The notes below the pieces were generated by a model. The model made no database searches. It was not told the origin of the DNA and worked only from the letters and a program-made list of their open reading frames with translations. From assembly GCA_027563935.2 (NCBI GenBank), contig CM050446.2:126186499-126250498 (forward strand): DNA of 64,000 bases, read 5' to 3'. The stretch comes from Costus lasius. Taxonomy: Eukaryota > Streptophyta > Magnoliopsida > Zingiberales > Costaceae. Position 1 is the first letter of the stretch. Each line of letters opens with the position of its first letter. The translations under genes and the position numbers were made by a program. Shown here piece after piece: positions 36,338 to 49,400 of the stretch.

Positions 36338-36990
36338 AGGACTCCGGTGGCGACCTACCTGCCGTCTTCGACAAGTCCATCAAGGAGATCCCCTACAACA
36401 TCTCCATCCTCCCTCCATATCAGCATTGCCCTTTCCTCCCCTGAGGTAGAGGCGCCTGTGGCGGTGCCTGGCCCCGTCAACCTCACCAATCTCATGACTC
36501 GCAAGGGCTGCAAAGCCTTCACAGACCCACTCCTCGCAAACCCTGACGCTCTTAAGACATTGGAGAGCAACCTCGACACAGGCCTCACCGTGCTCTACCC
36601 TGACGACAACGCCGTCGCGGCATTCGCCGGTAAGTACAAGAACCTTACTGCGGAGGGCAAAACCTCCCTCCTGCTCTACCACGGCATGGTTGCGTACTAC
36701 TCGCCGTAGCTTCTCAAGAACACTGGCAGTCCCTTGGCCACCCTTGCTACCCACGACAAGAGCTGTAAATACTCCATGACGAGCATCGCTGTTACTGTGA
36801 AGACCCACATCGTGACACCCTCCATCACTACCACACTCATTGACCAGGACTCCGATGCTGTGTACGCCGTCGACCAGGTGCTCAAGCCGCGTGAACTGTT
36901 CAAGGTCCCAGAGAAGGTTGTCAAAGAGGACACCACCTCCACCTCGGCCCCCGCCGCCCCACCCAAGAAGAAGGGGGCCAAGCACAAGGC
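36338..36990 (+). pseudogene. Fasciclin-like arabinogalactan protein (FLA) pseudogene
   Basis: Reads KSIKEIPYNISIL at about 36375-36413, a frame change near 36415, then VNLTNLMTRKGCKAF, NLDTGLTVLYPDDNAVAAF and NLTAEGKTSLLLYHGM. A TAG at 36707-36709 interrupts it, and the frame continues with LIDQDSDAVYAVDQVLKPR to a proline/lysine-rich end. This is a fasciclin domain with its H1 and YH motifs and the start of the arabinogalactan region, as in FLA1/2/8-type cell-surface proteins. The signal peptide, first fasciclin domain and GPI anchor signal are absent or scrambled. It lacks introns, but plant FLA genes often do, so retroposition is not shown. Clearly non-functional. Confidence 0.8.
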
Positions 36991-37368
36991 GACCAAGCAT
37001 GCAGTGCCCCATCCTGTCGGCGTACGGCCTGACTTGCATCAACAGGTCAAGGAGGGTCTACAGGTGCTCGAGCACCGTGAGGTCGGCATCCGGCTCTTTG
37101 GTGCCATCCTCTTCGCCCCTTGATTTCACGACTGCGGAGGCAGTGGCAAAAATTGGAGCAGCTTCTTGTGGGCGGAGAGTGAGTGGTGGTCGAGTGAACG
37201 GTGGTCGAGGAAGCGGAAGTAGGCGCAGATGAAGGCTGCGAAGCCAGCTGAGGAAGAGCGGCTGCGGAAGTAAGAGAAGTCGAAGGGGAAGCTAAAAGCT
37301 ATTTTTCATTCGCACCAGCACAATTATTCATCCAAACACCTTCTAACTTTTAGAATCAGCTATTTTTC

Positions 37369-37483
37369 ATTCAGCACTTTCTTAACTAGAAGAAGCTAAA
37401 AGTTCCAGCTATACCAAACAGACTCCATTCAGCACTTTCTTAACTAGAAGAAACTAAAAGTTCCAGCTATACCAAACAGACTC
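37369..37483 (+). repeat. 58-base tandem duplication at the right end of the FLA-carrying element
   Basis: Unit ATTCAGCACTTTCTTAAC... at 37369-37426 is repeated at 37427-37483, each ending ACCAAACAGACTC. The terminal sequence of the element has been duplicated. Confidence 0.8.
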
Positions 37484-37486
37484 TTA

Positions 37487-39506
37487 AGCAATGCAGAACA
37501 ATCTTGGTTATGACTTAGTGCCGTGTGATAAGTGGTTTTTCAAAATTAATGAGACTACATGTTCCTTCTTGCATGTGTTGAATCTGGCACTTAAAGACAA
37601 TCAAAGCAACCATTTGGCTTCTAAACTCAAGCACTTTATCTTTGCAGATTTGCAAGTTTACCACCTTGGTTGGACCATGTTTTGCATCTTTCATTTCCTC
37701 CTTCCATCATAATTGTGGTGAAAAGACAGGAGAAAAACATAATATATCTTAATAGTATGGTTCTTTAAGTAATTGAAAAGTATTGTTTCCATGTAATAAC
37801 TTGAATGAAACCTTTGCAAGACTAGTACATCAATAGTTTGATACTGTTATAAATACATTGGATCACTGAGATAAAATATTGTTTTTCTATGAAGGTTTCT
37901 TTATAGAACTCTTCTATATGGTTATGGCATTGTTGCATTTTTGTATATTAAATTGGTTTTGCTTAACCTAGCTGAGAAGTTTGTATTAAAAGACGTGTAT
38001 TTTTAAGTGACATTCTCTCCTTTTTTAGATGAATGCAATTAATCAACCAAACTGATCGGAAAATGTCAAATTTTTTTTCCCTGGGCTAAAGGATTCCTTA
38101 TTGTAAGCTTGATGGAACTTGCAGTGGCTATTAGTAGTCGATAGTAATTTTCTACTTGTATTTTCCATTCAATTTGCATATATAATAAATTTAATTAACA
38201 TAGGTAGTGTGACATTATTCTCGAGTGGAGTATATATAGTTGCGAGGTGCTTTTGCTCACTTTAATTTTATAAATATTACTTATACTTGCTCAAATTAAT
38301 TCACTTTATTTCTTATTGTCGTTCTAACTAAAGGAGACAAGACTGAAAGCAGATTGTTTTTAGTAAGGTATCAAAGTCACTGCATAATCTTATTTTTGAT
38401 ATTTGATTTACTCACACTTCATAATCTTAAATTATGTAGACATAATTTAAATTCAGAACCTTGATATCAACAATGAAAAATCTTTAAAAATTGAACTAAT
38501 TGCCATATTCATGTTTATTTAGTCAATAAATAATTTCATTTTACTTTTTTGATTTGACAAAGCTTATAATTCCATTGTATATCTTCTGATAATGTTTTAA
38601 GTTTTTTTCCCAAAGTGTGACATATAAAAGTAAAGGTTGCAAAATTAAATCTGTTTAGGTCCCTTCTTGCAGTAATCAACATTTACATTGGATTTTTAAG
38701 GAGATAATTGAAATAAAAATAAAATTTATTTTAAATAATTATAAAAAAATTGAGACATTTTTATTAGATTTCTATCAAATGTGAACAAGAAATCAAAGAG
38801 CTATGTGATATAATAAGAACAAAAATATAAAAAAAACATCCGCACGTATTAAATTAATTATATATCCCTTAACCTTTTCATGTGCTCATTAATTTTTGAG
38901 TAAAAGATATAACATAAAAAAGAGATATATTATCTCATAAATCCAAGGGGTGCTTAAATCTTTTCTATTTTATTCCTTCACAATAAATATAATTAAAAAA
39001 TATTATTATTATTATTATTTTGCTTCATAACCATATTTTTGTTTATTTTTTCCATCTATTAAGCACAGTGTTATATTTTGGCGCCGATCTACCAACCAAA
39101 ACAGAAGAATTGAAATCAATTACATAAATTGTAGTAGAATACCTTAACACATCATCAAACTTGTGACCAGGAAGGAATTCATGCATGGATGCCACGTAGG
39201 ATATGTATGATTATGCATCTAAATAAACCTTAAATATAAGGCTTTTTTGATACACAATTTTTTTTGATACGTAGGCTCCTCAAATACTAATTGTTCATGC
39301 ACGCATGCATGCGTACGTACGCACATACGTCCTTCATGCAGTAGTACGCAGCTTCCTGCAACTTTGGACGCATACTATCATGAACAGTCAACGTTCAGCA
39401 AATTCTTCGCAGAGCGACTGGTAATGATGGTACATATGCACGTACGTACCTCACTAAATTAATTATGTATATAAGCATTCATGCAGAGATTAATTGATTT
39501 AATTAA
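37487..39506. other. AT-rich intergenic region
   Basis: No gene is supported. A short ATT microsatellite lies near 38999-39020, and a run of overlapping GCATGC/GTACGT palindromes at 39296-39330. The 3' UTR of the bHLH gene (- strand) should occupy the last few hundred bases. Confidence 0.55.
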
Positions 39507-40870
39507 TTAACTTGCCATGAATAACTGAAAAGCCGCATGGAGAGCTGGAGTCCAGCAGGCGCCGCCAACGCCGCCGCTTCCAACGTCAACGAAGTAGGAG
39601 ACTGGAACGAGGCAAAGTCCTCTGCTCTTCAGGTCTCTCCTAGCTGTGTTCTTCTTCGCTTCATTAATACTCATCCATTCCTGTTATTCAAGGATATTTA
39701 AACAGATTGCTACCAATTAAATTTTAGATAGACATTCTATCAAAAGAAAAAAAAAATAGAGATTCTATCTAAACACCACTAAATTAAGAATCAATTTTTA
39801 TTATAATTTTTAACCGTAATTGAACAGTGAATAAGATTTTTTGAATCGAACTCAATCTATTATTTCGATAAAATCTAAAACAGATCCCTAAGACTGTGTT
39901 TAATTGAGAGGATGGAAAATGAAAGGAAAGAGAATCGAAAAAGAAAAGAAGAAGAAAGGAAAATACGGTGGATTGCTACAGTAGTTATTGTAGCTACAAT
40001 AATTATTCCGTCCGATTCAGACAGAACACACGTTGTGTCAAAATCAATATTGTTTATCAAATTTTTACTATAATATTTCCTTCCGTGTTTTCTATCCACT
40101 TTATTAAACCACCAAAACTACTTTTCCTTCTCATTTTTTTCCTCCTTTTACTTTTCATCCTCTCAATTAAACACAGCCTAACTGATTAATTGATTTTTTG
40201 ATATAATTAACTATCGATTTTCTATAAGTTAACTAACAACTAGTGATGAGTGGCTAGCAATTGATGATCTTTATAAGTAGTTGACATGACATGATGACCT
40301 ACTTTAAAATTAATTTTATAAATTTTAAACATATAATTAATTCAATTAGTTAATCATAAATTTGGCTAACCCCTAAATCAGTCTCAAATAAAAAATTAAT
40401 TAATATATAAAAAGATTAATGTTCAGTTTAATAAACCACATTTATGGTTCAATTCGATCAATTAATTATAATTCAACGGTTCAACAATTTTTTTAAATAC
40501 CCCTATTAATAGGTAGGGTTTTTATCCTATTTCTGCCTTCAAAATGGAGCAAAAGTAGATTGATTACCTGATCAGGTCCTGCTCTTTTCTTGCTGCCACC
40601 TTCATTTGATATCTGTCCAAGGAAGATGACATTGTAGGAGATAAATCAACTTGAATAAAAAAAATAAGTCCAACATTCAAGGTGATTATAATTTATTCTT
40701 CAAGCATTAGCAAACTTGTTGAAGGAGAGGTGAAAAGAAATAGGAACGAGTATTATAATGATATTATATTAAAAAATAGATTTTATTAAATTAGTAAGTA
40801 TAATTTCTCTCTCTCTCTATATATATAGAGGATTTAAATATAAAAATAATAATAATTAATTACTATATAG

Positions 40871-40911
<41 letters not shown>

Positions 40912-41737
40912 TATATCTTTAATATTATTATTTCAAACAAAAATAAATTAGATGGGTTGACTCTAAGAGCTCGTTTAGCTGGGAGAAAAGTTAAAAAGGA
41001 AAGAAGTATATGCTTATTTGCTTGGGTGGACAGATAGTTTAAGAGGGAAAGGAAGAGAAAAACTTAGATATTAATCCCTCCATTTACTTTCCACCCAAAT
41101 TATGCTCTAACTTTACTAACTTCACATCTCGTTTTTCACTGCACCGCTGCTTATCCTCTCTCATTATGAGCTTTCCTCGACTATTCATTCTCGTTGTCAC
41201 TGCTCGAGTTCACTGCCACTACTTGTCCTCACCGCTATTGCTAGTATTTAATATTTTAATAATTCTATGATATTAATAGTATTTATGTAATATGAGTAAA
41301 AAAATAAAAATTAGGGTGTATATATTAGTCCTTTAAACTTTCTTAACGTAAACACGAGGAATAAAAATTTATAATACATTCTTTTTTTTTTACAATTTTT
41401 ATCCGTACAAATAAACAGTATAAGTTCTCATCCCTCTTACAGTCTTACTCTATGTAATATTAAGTTCAAGATTGCATGCAACTTAAAAAGCAGACCGAGA
41501 AAAAAGTTACAGAACAGATGCTCACATGAGCTGCCTGCTTCACAGATGTGTTCCCTGATGCAGCAGCGCTCAAGTGCGGTGAGCTCAGAACCTGCAGACC
41601 ACAAATATGTGAAAAATTTGAAATGCAAGGAATGTTTGGAGTGACTCACAAAGAGACTGAAGAGAATAATCTTTCAACTACACATGCCATTACAAGACAC
41701 CAATAACTAAACATACTGCACACACCAACAAAATCCA

Positions 41738-41779
<42 letters not shown>

Positions 41780-43062
41780 TCTCTACATACTCCACCAGCT
41801 TCTACCTTTTTCTGCGTGCTCTCAGGTCAGATCTAACTAGATAGATAGCTAGATTGATGAGAGATTGTGCGTTGAAAGAGAAATAGAGAGAGTGAGTGAG
41901 TGAGAGAGAGCAGCCATTTCCATGTTCACAGATCTTAATAGATAGGAATGTAGATCGATAGATTGATGAGAGAGAGGAAAGGAGAGAGGCTAGTGTTGAC
42001 CTGAATTTGACTCTGAAGGAATCTGATGTAGCCAATGGCTTCTAGCAAGACAGAGGCTGTGTCAGTCTGCAAAAAGCAACAGCCCATGATCATGTTCAGA
42101 TCTATCTCATCGGTCGTCAGAGCTTTATCAGTTTCATCACCAAGATCAATTTATCATGCATAGATGTGGTGAAGAAATGAGTCAGATTGATGGATTACAG
42201 TACTGAGTATTAGGCTTTTAGCTTACCTTACCTTCAAACGGATTAAATTACGAAATGCACTGTGAAAGAAAAATTACCTTTCCAAAAGGTGAAACAATCT
42301 GGTGTAGTGCTGTTATTCTATCTCCTAACTTCTCCTTCCTCGCCTGAAAAATTAAAGCAGCCATGAAGGAAAGCTACTAAAATTGTAACTTTTGAGGATT
42401 TTGACCAAATTGATTAATTGTATGCTATAAACAGTGTAAAGTTTTAGTTTGCCACAGAAGAAAACCTGAGCCTTGAAAGTAGAATTAGCTGAGGAACCTT
42501 GAACCCTAGCTTTCTTGCTGTTACACTTGAAAATATTCATGGTAAAAGAAACAAGTTTTAATTAGATTACCTTCAAGAAGGTGTATCTATGAAGAAAAAT
42601 ATGTGAAATATACATATCAAGTGTAAATCAAAAGGAAGAAATGTGTTGAAAGGTTTTTTTCAGCTATTTGATATGATTTTAGAGTAAAAATATGTAATAA
42701 TATCTCAGAGAACTGAATACAATTTCAGATCTAATGAGCACACATTTTGATCTCTCACCTCAGATGAGTTGTCTGGTTGACGATGCAGTGATCTTTGATC
42801 TGATTTGCTGCTTGTGAATTCCAACATGTTCGTGCTCAGACTGGTGGTTATGCAAGCTCTAGGAGATGAAATTACTGACTGTAGAATTTGACTCCATGGC
42901 CCCAATTTATCAGATCCTTGGAGGTATTCTTGCTTCATATCGTCTACATGTTGATGAACTGCTGGTGATGAAGGATACCCATACTTCTCGTCTTCCCCCA
43001 TGCATCCTCCTCCCCTAGAACATATTTATGTTTCCACCAAAAAATAAGTTATAAGAAGATAG

Positions 43063-43099
<37 letters not shown>

Positions 43100-43253
43100 A
43101 CAACATTAGCTGGCTCCATGATTCAGGGAGGTGATCTTGGGCGTCATGCAGAGAGGGCATTAGAGGTAGACTCGATGGCTGTGAGCAGTGAGCGTACACT
43201 GATGGAGATGGAGAGGAGGAAGAGGAATTGGGGAGGAGAGAAAATGTGTCCAT
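39507..43253 (-). CDS. bHLH transcription factor (bHLH68/bHLH112-like subgroup)
   Basis: Eight exons on the - strand: 43253-43102, 43014-42759, 42525-42466, 42343-42278, 42066-42001, 41591-41526, 40612-40568 and 39680-39507; 885 nt, 294 aa, all GT-AG. The helix-loop-helix is split over exons 4 and 5, 22 codons each: RKEKLGDRITALHQIVSPF and GKTDTASVLLEAIGYIRFL. The basic region lacks the usual H-E-R triad, as in this plant subgroup. N-terminal motifs ESWSQLML and GEDEKYG also fit the subgroup. The last exon reads RRDLKSRGLCLVPVS, a family signature, then diverges (ACWTPALHAAF). Role: nuclear DNA-binding dimer; the target genes are unknown. The first exon starts at the first in-frame ATG; the longer N terminus seen in some relatives was not found. 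The acceptor of exon 8 (AACAG/GAATGG) was chosen because it alone keeps the frame. Confidence 0.88.
39892..40178. mobile_element. Tourist-like MITE in the last intron of the bHLH gene
   Basis: 287 bases flanked by TAA (39889-39891 and 40179-40181). Ends GACTGTGTTTAATTGAGAGG and, reversed, GGCTGTGTTTAATTGAGAGG differ at one base and extend further as ATGGAAAA/ATGAAAAG. The 3-base TAA duplication and end structure fit PIF/Harbinger-type MITEs. Non-coding. Confidence 0.85.
40871..40908. repeat. (TA)n microsatellite in a bHLH intron
   Basis: About 18 TA units in the last intron but one. Confidence 0.9.
41739..41785. repeat. (CT)n microsatellite in a bHLH intron
   Basis: About 22 CT units, with one CAC interruption, between exons 5 and 6. 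Confidence 0.9.
43067..43095. repeat. (GA)n microsatellite in the first bHLH intron
   Basis: About 14 GA units shortly after the exon 1 donor, on the + strand reading. Confidence 0.9.
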
Positions 43254-46200
43254 GCTCCAACAACTTCAGCTTTGCATGATCATCTATTGGTTGCACCAAA
43301 GAGCAAGAGTGGCACGAAAGTCCTCTACTATTGACTTCATGCCCCAATTCTCGGAAGACTTTGGTAGATTTCTGTCCTTGTATAAAGCTTTGCTCTCAAG
43401 CAGCAGCCCGCAAGTCAACCATTGAAAGCTTTGCTATCCTTTTGTTTCTGTGGATGAGATTTGGAGGAGAGAAAGCAATAAAGGGTTTCACTGTTAAGAG
43501 GAATCTGGTTGGCTGAGCACACAAATTGAAAAAAAAAAGGAAAATATTAGAAATCTAATCCTTTTTCTTTTCAGGTGATGAACTCATTGTAATTAGCTTG
43601 CAGCATATTTTTTTTTTTTCTTTTTCTCAGGGCCAATTCCCCAGAAATATAAGGAGTACTTCTTTCTGCAGGCTCTGACCAAAACCTGTGCCCAGAATTT
43701 GGAGAGCCCTTGGGAAAGTCACCAAAAGAAGGAAGGAAAGAGCTAAGGGTTTGGAAATGGAATATTGGCATGAGCAGATGAAGACAAGCACAGAGGAGAG
43801 CTCCTTCCAAGAAAGAGTTAAAAGGAAAAGAGTGAGCATGAGGGGATGGAAAATGGCTCATGGAGGGCAGGCCATAGTGTGTGGACACCAATTAATAGTT
43901 TATTTATTTAAGGGGGTTGTTTATGGAAAAAAATTTTACACAGAGGCACTGCATAGGCCTTATATACATATATGCATGCATTGACACTGTTTCACCATTG
44001 GATTTTTATATTGTAGCAATAATGATCATAAGTTGAGATGATATACTATTTGCTAGATGGATTCAATATGTTACACTTTAGGTTCACTTTTATGCTACAT
44101 TATGGCATGAACTAAAGATATATAATTAAATTATAAATTAATATTAATGATGAGCTAGCAAAATGGAATAAGGACCTAGATAATCAAATGACTTTTCTTT
44201 TAACATAGGGTTTGATTATAAATTAAGACTATAAATTATAAACTTATGAATTTATAGATTTCATGCAAAAATATTTGCCCTAATATTGCCTACCTTAGTC
44301 AAGAATGTTTTGAGTTAATGTTGATTGGAACAAGCTATGTTTCTTTAGACGAAAAATTGGGAGAAAAGAATAAAAAATACATTGAATCTAGTAGTAATTT
44401 TTATCCAAATTCAATGTGTACTTCATTCTTTCCTCTTAATTTTTTTTTAAAAAATATACTTTAATTTTTGGCTTTCAAAATTGCAAAAGATTTGACCATC
44501 CTAGCATTTGATGTTGAGTAGTAGAGGGTGGACTGACAGGCTGTCTTTTATTTTATTGTAAGTGCATGTTGACCAAGCACTTTTGTTTTATAGCACTTGA
44601 GAGCTTGTTGACCTAAATATTAATTATGTATATAATTCTCTCCTTTATCCTTCGTTTCTCGGCAGATAACAAAGCCATTGATTAATGTTATCTCACTTCC
44701 TCTAGCTTTTGTCCTACAAAAACATGATGAGCTCAAAGCTAGCATTGGATCATCATGAGTTGACTTTCTTGTGCAACTTTGCTTGAATATAATCTTGGTG
44801 CGATTGGCAATCATGGCCACTCATCCCGAGTCATTGATAGCTAGCTACCTACATGGCAAATCTCATCAAATTTTTTTTTTAAAATAAGAGAATAGCGGAA
44901 GCTAATTAGCATTATGTTTATTCAGTGATAATTTTGTTGGCGAGCTTCTGAATAATTCACAGAGCTTTTATTCATCGATAATTATAGAAGAATCAAATGA
45001 TAATAAAATCGATCAAGAAGAAATTTGAATCAATAATAAAGTCGAAGATATTGCCCTCTTCTTTTGGCTAAACGACTATCAACAAAGTCCAATCATCTGT
45101 CTCACATTATATGATTTATGCACGATTAAAATTTCTTTCACACTATTTTCACTATCATCTTTTTTGTTCTGTCTCCCTTTTCTTAAAGAATTGACATAAA
45201 TTGTAGTCAATAAATGACAAAGGAAACAATGAGAGAAGGTCGATATTTAATTTTCCGCCTTAATTACTAATCATGATGCTTAATTTAAGATGAATAGGAG
45301 TCAAACTAATTAAAGAGAAGCTTCTGAATAGCTAATTAATGTGGGTCAAACTTGAAGGAGAATGATGAAGAACATGTGGGCATGGTTCCGGCATGTTGGC
45401 TCCACCAATTCGCATGCCGCCTGCAACATGTTTGGTGAAAGAGGTGCATGATGGCAATGTCAAAGGACACGCTTGCCCTGTTTACAAAAAAGGGATGGAG
45501 ATCTCAATTGCTGGGTGGTGTTAGGTCTTGATCCACCGTATATTGCAATGGTGAGTGGCCTTACCTATTAAGCTGCGGCGCTTTCCGCTTTGATTATGTT
45601 CTAACCGTTGTCCGCCTGTATAGCCTTACCTATTAAGTTACGGTGCTTTCCACTTTGATCATGTTCTAACCGCTATTCGCCTGTATAAAATTTATTTTCA
45701 TTTAGAAGCTACCGGCGCTCTCCAAAAGTGCCACCAAACGAGCCTTAATTATTTGTATCAATCAGATGCATGCTAAATTGGTAATTACTTAGGTTGATTT
45801 GGATAATGCGAATGGGCAAGTCTTGAAAGGAGCGTATATATCATTTAAATGGAAATAATAATTCATGTTGGTTTCTATTTTAAATGAATATAAGATTTCA
45901 TTAACATGATCTATGATCTATATATATCCATACATATACTCAATTTAAATTATATATATACATATATAGCTTTCTTCTCGATACACTAATTTATCCTATC
46001 ATACTGAAGTAGAATAAAAGGTTAGATTTTACTCAGCCTAACCATTCTCGACGGAGACTCAGCCTAAGAAAAATTTCCATTAGCATTTTCCTGAGTTGGT
46101 AGCGAAGAAACCTTGGGCCAACTTTCATTAGCATTTTCAAGTTTCTAAATCAGCTTATAGGACATTGAAATGTATACTGGTTGGTAACAGGTGAATCGTC

Positions 46201-46434
46201 CATTTTACCTTCCAGAACTGAATCAACATCACAGGTTCAACTTCTTAATGTCAATTTCACTTCAGAGGTTCTTATTCATATGTTTAACAAACAGAAAAGG
46301 AATAAAACACTAGTATTGTTCAAGTTCAAACACAATAAGAAAAAAAAACCGAAGAGACTATTTTGGTCGACCAAAAATTTCACAAAGTTGTACAGGTATC
46401 TTTACTAATTCAATCCTCTCCTTGCTCATTTTAT
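43254..46434. other. Intergenic region between the bHLH and eIF2 alpha genes
   Basis: The bHLH promoter should lie in the first part and the eIF2 alpha 3' UTR in the last part. No coding region is supported. A 65-base tandem duplication occurs at 45558-45687. AATAAA on the - strand overlaps the eIF2 alpha stop region (about 46429-46436) and may be its polyadenylation signal. Confidence 0.55.
45558..45687. repeat. 65-base tandem duplication
   Basis: GCCTTACCTATTAAG...CGCCTGTATA occurs at 45558-45622 and 45623-45687 with about seven differences. Non-coding; origin unknown. Confidence 0.8.
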
Positions 46435-49400
46435 TTAATCATTCATGTTTACACCAGCATTAACATCAAGTTCACCCATTCCGGTATCTTCCTCCTCTTC
46501 ACTGCCTTCATCGCCATCAACTTCCAAGTTAGCAGACCCTAATTTTGCCATATGCTCCGCAAGGAGCTTGTCATCTCGTTCACTCACCTGCAATAACATG
46601 CAACACTCGGGTTAGCACGGATGTAACGATTTTACCATGACTTGTAGGATAGAAATTGATAAGAGCCCGTTCACATGGCGTTCGTACAAACCCGTTCACT
46701 CAATAAGTCAAGATCTAACTTTCAATATAATTCATGATACTGCAGAGACATGTCGATCGACAAAAAGAAAACACCACTCAACTCGGAGAACAAGTAGCTT
46801 ATCAGAACTTTTTGGCGCTGATCATATTTTTCTTCCCATTACAGAGAAACGTACAAATCTGCAAAGATAATAACAACAGAAAATGTAACTTACAGCTCTT
46901 GGAGCCTCCTTGACAACAAGTTTGCCCTTATGCCGTTCAATCTCTTCAGTGCAAGCCTTAATAGCATCATTGAGGACCGATATTCCTTGCTCCTGCACAC
47001 AGCACGACAGCAAATTAACGAAAAGGTAAAAAAAAACCAGAATGATACCAACTTACTAGATGTAAATATGAATATCAAATACAACAAAGATACTTGTTAT
47101 TCAATTTCTATAGTTCAACTTTGCAAAATATTAAATAATATTTCACATGTTTTTATGCATTTTAAAATATAATAGAATATAAAAGAAGAGATATGGTCTG
47201 GAAAAAAAATATACCGTCATTAACTCACCGAGGCCCCAGTATAATAATACTTTAGTTGATGACAAGGTATTATCTCCTTATATCTCAAATAAATGTACAG
47301 CAAAACAAAATCTCATTCAAGGAATAGACTAAAGAGGGAGACCGCAAATCAATGTCATTTACTATGAATACCAGGAAAAGTAATAAAAATAAGTATATCA
47401 GTATTTATTCTCGTAGATAGAACAATGGTTTTCCAAGATCATCAGAATAGCGACAGTATAATTTCAGATATACATCAGAAGGTATCAACTATAGTCCATT
47501 CCATACAAAGATCTAACTTTCAGAATAATGCAAATCATGAAGACCACATTAATGGAAAGTCACATGGTTGTAGCCCCATTCTGAGCAAGCAAGAGATTAT
47601 AATTTTGTAGGCAGCTCAGTCAATCAACTTAATTACCGACACTGAATAGAATAGGTCATTTCAAGTAAGAAACGTCGATTATAGTTGAATCTATACCCGT
47701 GTTATCAATAACAAATCGCGAAAAATAGCAGAAAGTTAAAAATCCGCAATATGATATAACGGATTGCGTTATGGGTAGATAGCGGAAGTCACGTAACGTT
47801 TGAAATATATATTATATGCATAAAAATTGAAGTATAACATTTGAAATATATATTATATATCTAATAAATTAAGCTGTATAAAAATAAAATAAATTATATA
47901 AAGAAAGATAATATATTACTAACTCAATTCAAGTTATAGTTTTAATTTCTCAAACTTAAAAATATAATAATACGATCCTATCCGCTATAGCGGTAGATTA
48001 CTCAAAAACCGCTATGGAAAAACGTTGATCTCTACTGTCAAATTGCATCAACTAGCAGAGCATCCAAAATATCTTGATGAAGCTGACGATGTTGAATTGA
48101 ATAACTAAACAATAACTGAAACCCATTTGAATAACCAACACAAAATAAGAAACAAAACCAAACTAAATAGATGGAATAAATATTCTCTTTAGAAATAAGG
48201 ACCATTATACTCGAAAAATTTAGTACATTACTCCTTTTGACAATCCAACAAACTAAAATTAGCCATTTGGTTGGCTTTGTTCTGAATTATTTCTATCGCC
48301 AAGAATACTTGCGCAAGGGAAAGGATGAAGACTCGCCCCCCACCAATTGTTGGTGCCAAGAGGTTCACCGCTTAGCAAGAGGGGGCGGCAACATCTAATA
48401 TAAGTAGCGAGCGGCTAGGGCATGGAAGAAAGGCAACAAGAGGTGGGCGGCTAGGGTTTGTGGCCACATGGAGCAAAAGAAATTTCCCACGCTCTTTCCA
48501 CAAGTTCAAGGCCATACCACAAGCGCCAAGGACTTGCCTTGAGTGCCCAAGCCTTGCCTAATGTGAGGCATCAAAAGCTTGCCCATTATGCCCTTTATGC
48601 GCCAATGCATAAGACATATGTGCCCAATACAAAAACTTTTGCCCATTATACCTTTATGTGATTATACCTTTATGTGCTAATGCAAGACTTCATAACTAAT
48701 AGGTGGATCGTATAACTTAAGTTACCCTCATAATATGAATATAAATATATTCACGTAGGCGCATAAGTAATGCAACATACTAGACATCATGAATCAAGTT
48801 GATAAGCTATCGAATCCAATCCAATGCAACCTCATTCATTTGACTTAGTCAAATGTGGTCAACCAAAGTTAACAGTCAACTAATCTCAAGAAGAATTTTG
48901 GCCCCAATAAGCCCTCCATCTCATCAGAAGCATCCGCATTCATAAAATCTCCTAAATAGATCCGAGTTACTAAATAACTCGATCTAAAGACTGTCCGATC
49001 AATATGAGATCTCGAGTGACGAGAAGTGCGACTATGCAGGTTCCTTTGATATAGGTAGTGATGAACTCATATCATTTCAAGTAGTGAGTGACACCTAACA
49101 ATGCATCACTAGTACCCAAGTCATCAAAATGGTTGTCTACATCGACTTTCCAAGAACACAACAAAATATCAATATATTATAATCCCTTTTCAATATTGAT
49201 ATCCTGAGACAGTGTGTCACACTTTGTTTTGACCTAATCTCATGGTCATGACTAAATCAGGCTTTTACCTAGGTATAATCATACACTTTCAATTATGCAT
49301 CCATATAGGGCCCATGGATATCAAGCTTCTCTAAGGGGCAAATCCTCTAAGCTTCTCATATAAGTCGTGAATCGTGTCATGCCTAATAATAATCGTTATG

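Larger units (their letters stand above)
35952..37483. mobile_element. TTA-flanked DNA element (PIF/Harbinger-like) carrying an FLA pseudogene
   Basis: Flanked by TTA at 35949-35951 and 37484-37486. The left end GGCTGCGTTTGGCGCAGCTGG and the reverse complement of the right end GAGTCTGTTTGGTATAGCTGG agree at 14 of 21 bases, sharing GTTTGG and AGCTGG. A 3-base TTA duplication with G-starting ends is typical of PIF/Harbinger and Tourist elements. No transposase is present. The interior holds CT-rich repeats and a broken host gene. It inserted downstream of the aminotransferase gene. Confidence 0.6.

Noticed and set aside
36380..37042. A 220-codon open frame on the - strand
   Set aside because: It is the antisense of the FLA pseudogene; the + strand matches a fasciclin domain, while the - strand is a glycine-rich shadow without a known domain.
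39537..39640. Possible + strand exon (MESWSPAGAANAAASN) with a GT after CAG
   Set aside because: The - strand of the same bases encodes the conserved last exon of the bHLH gene (RGLCLVPVS), which explains the open frame.
43067..43095. (GA)n run as a CRISPR or regulatory array
   Set aside because: It is a plain dinucleotide microsatellite in an intron.
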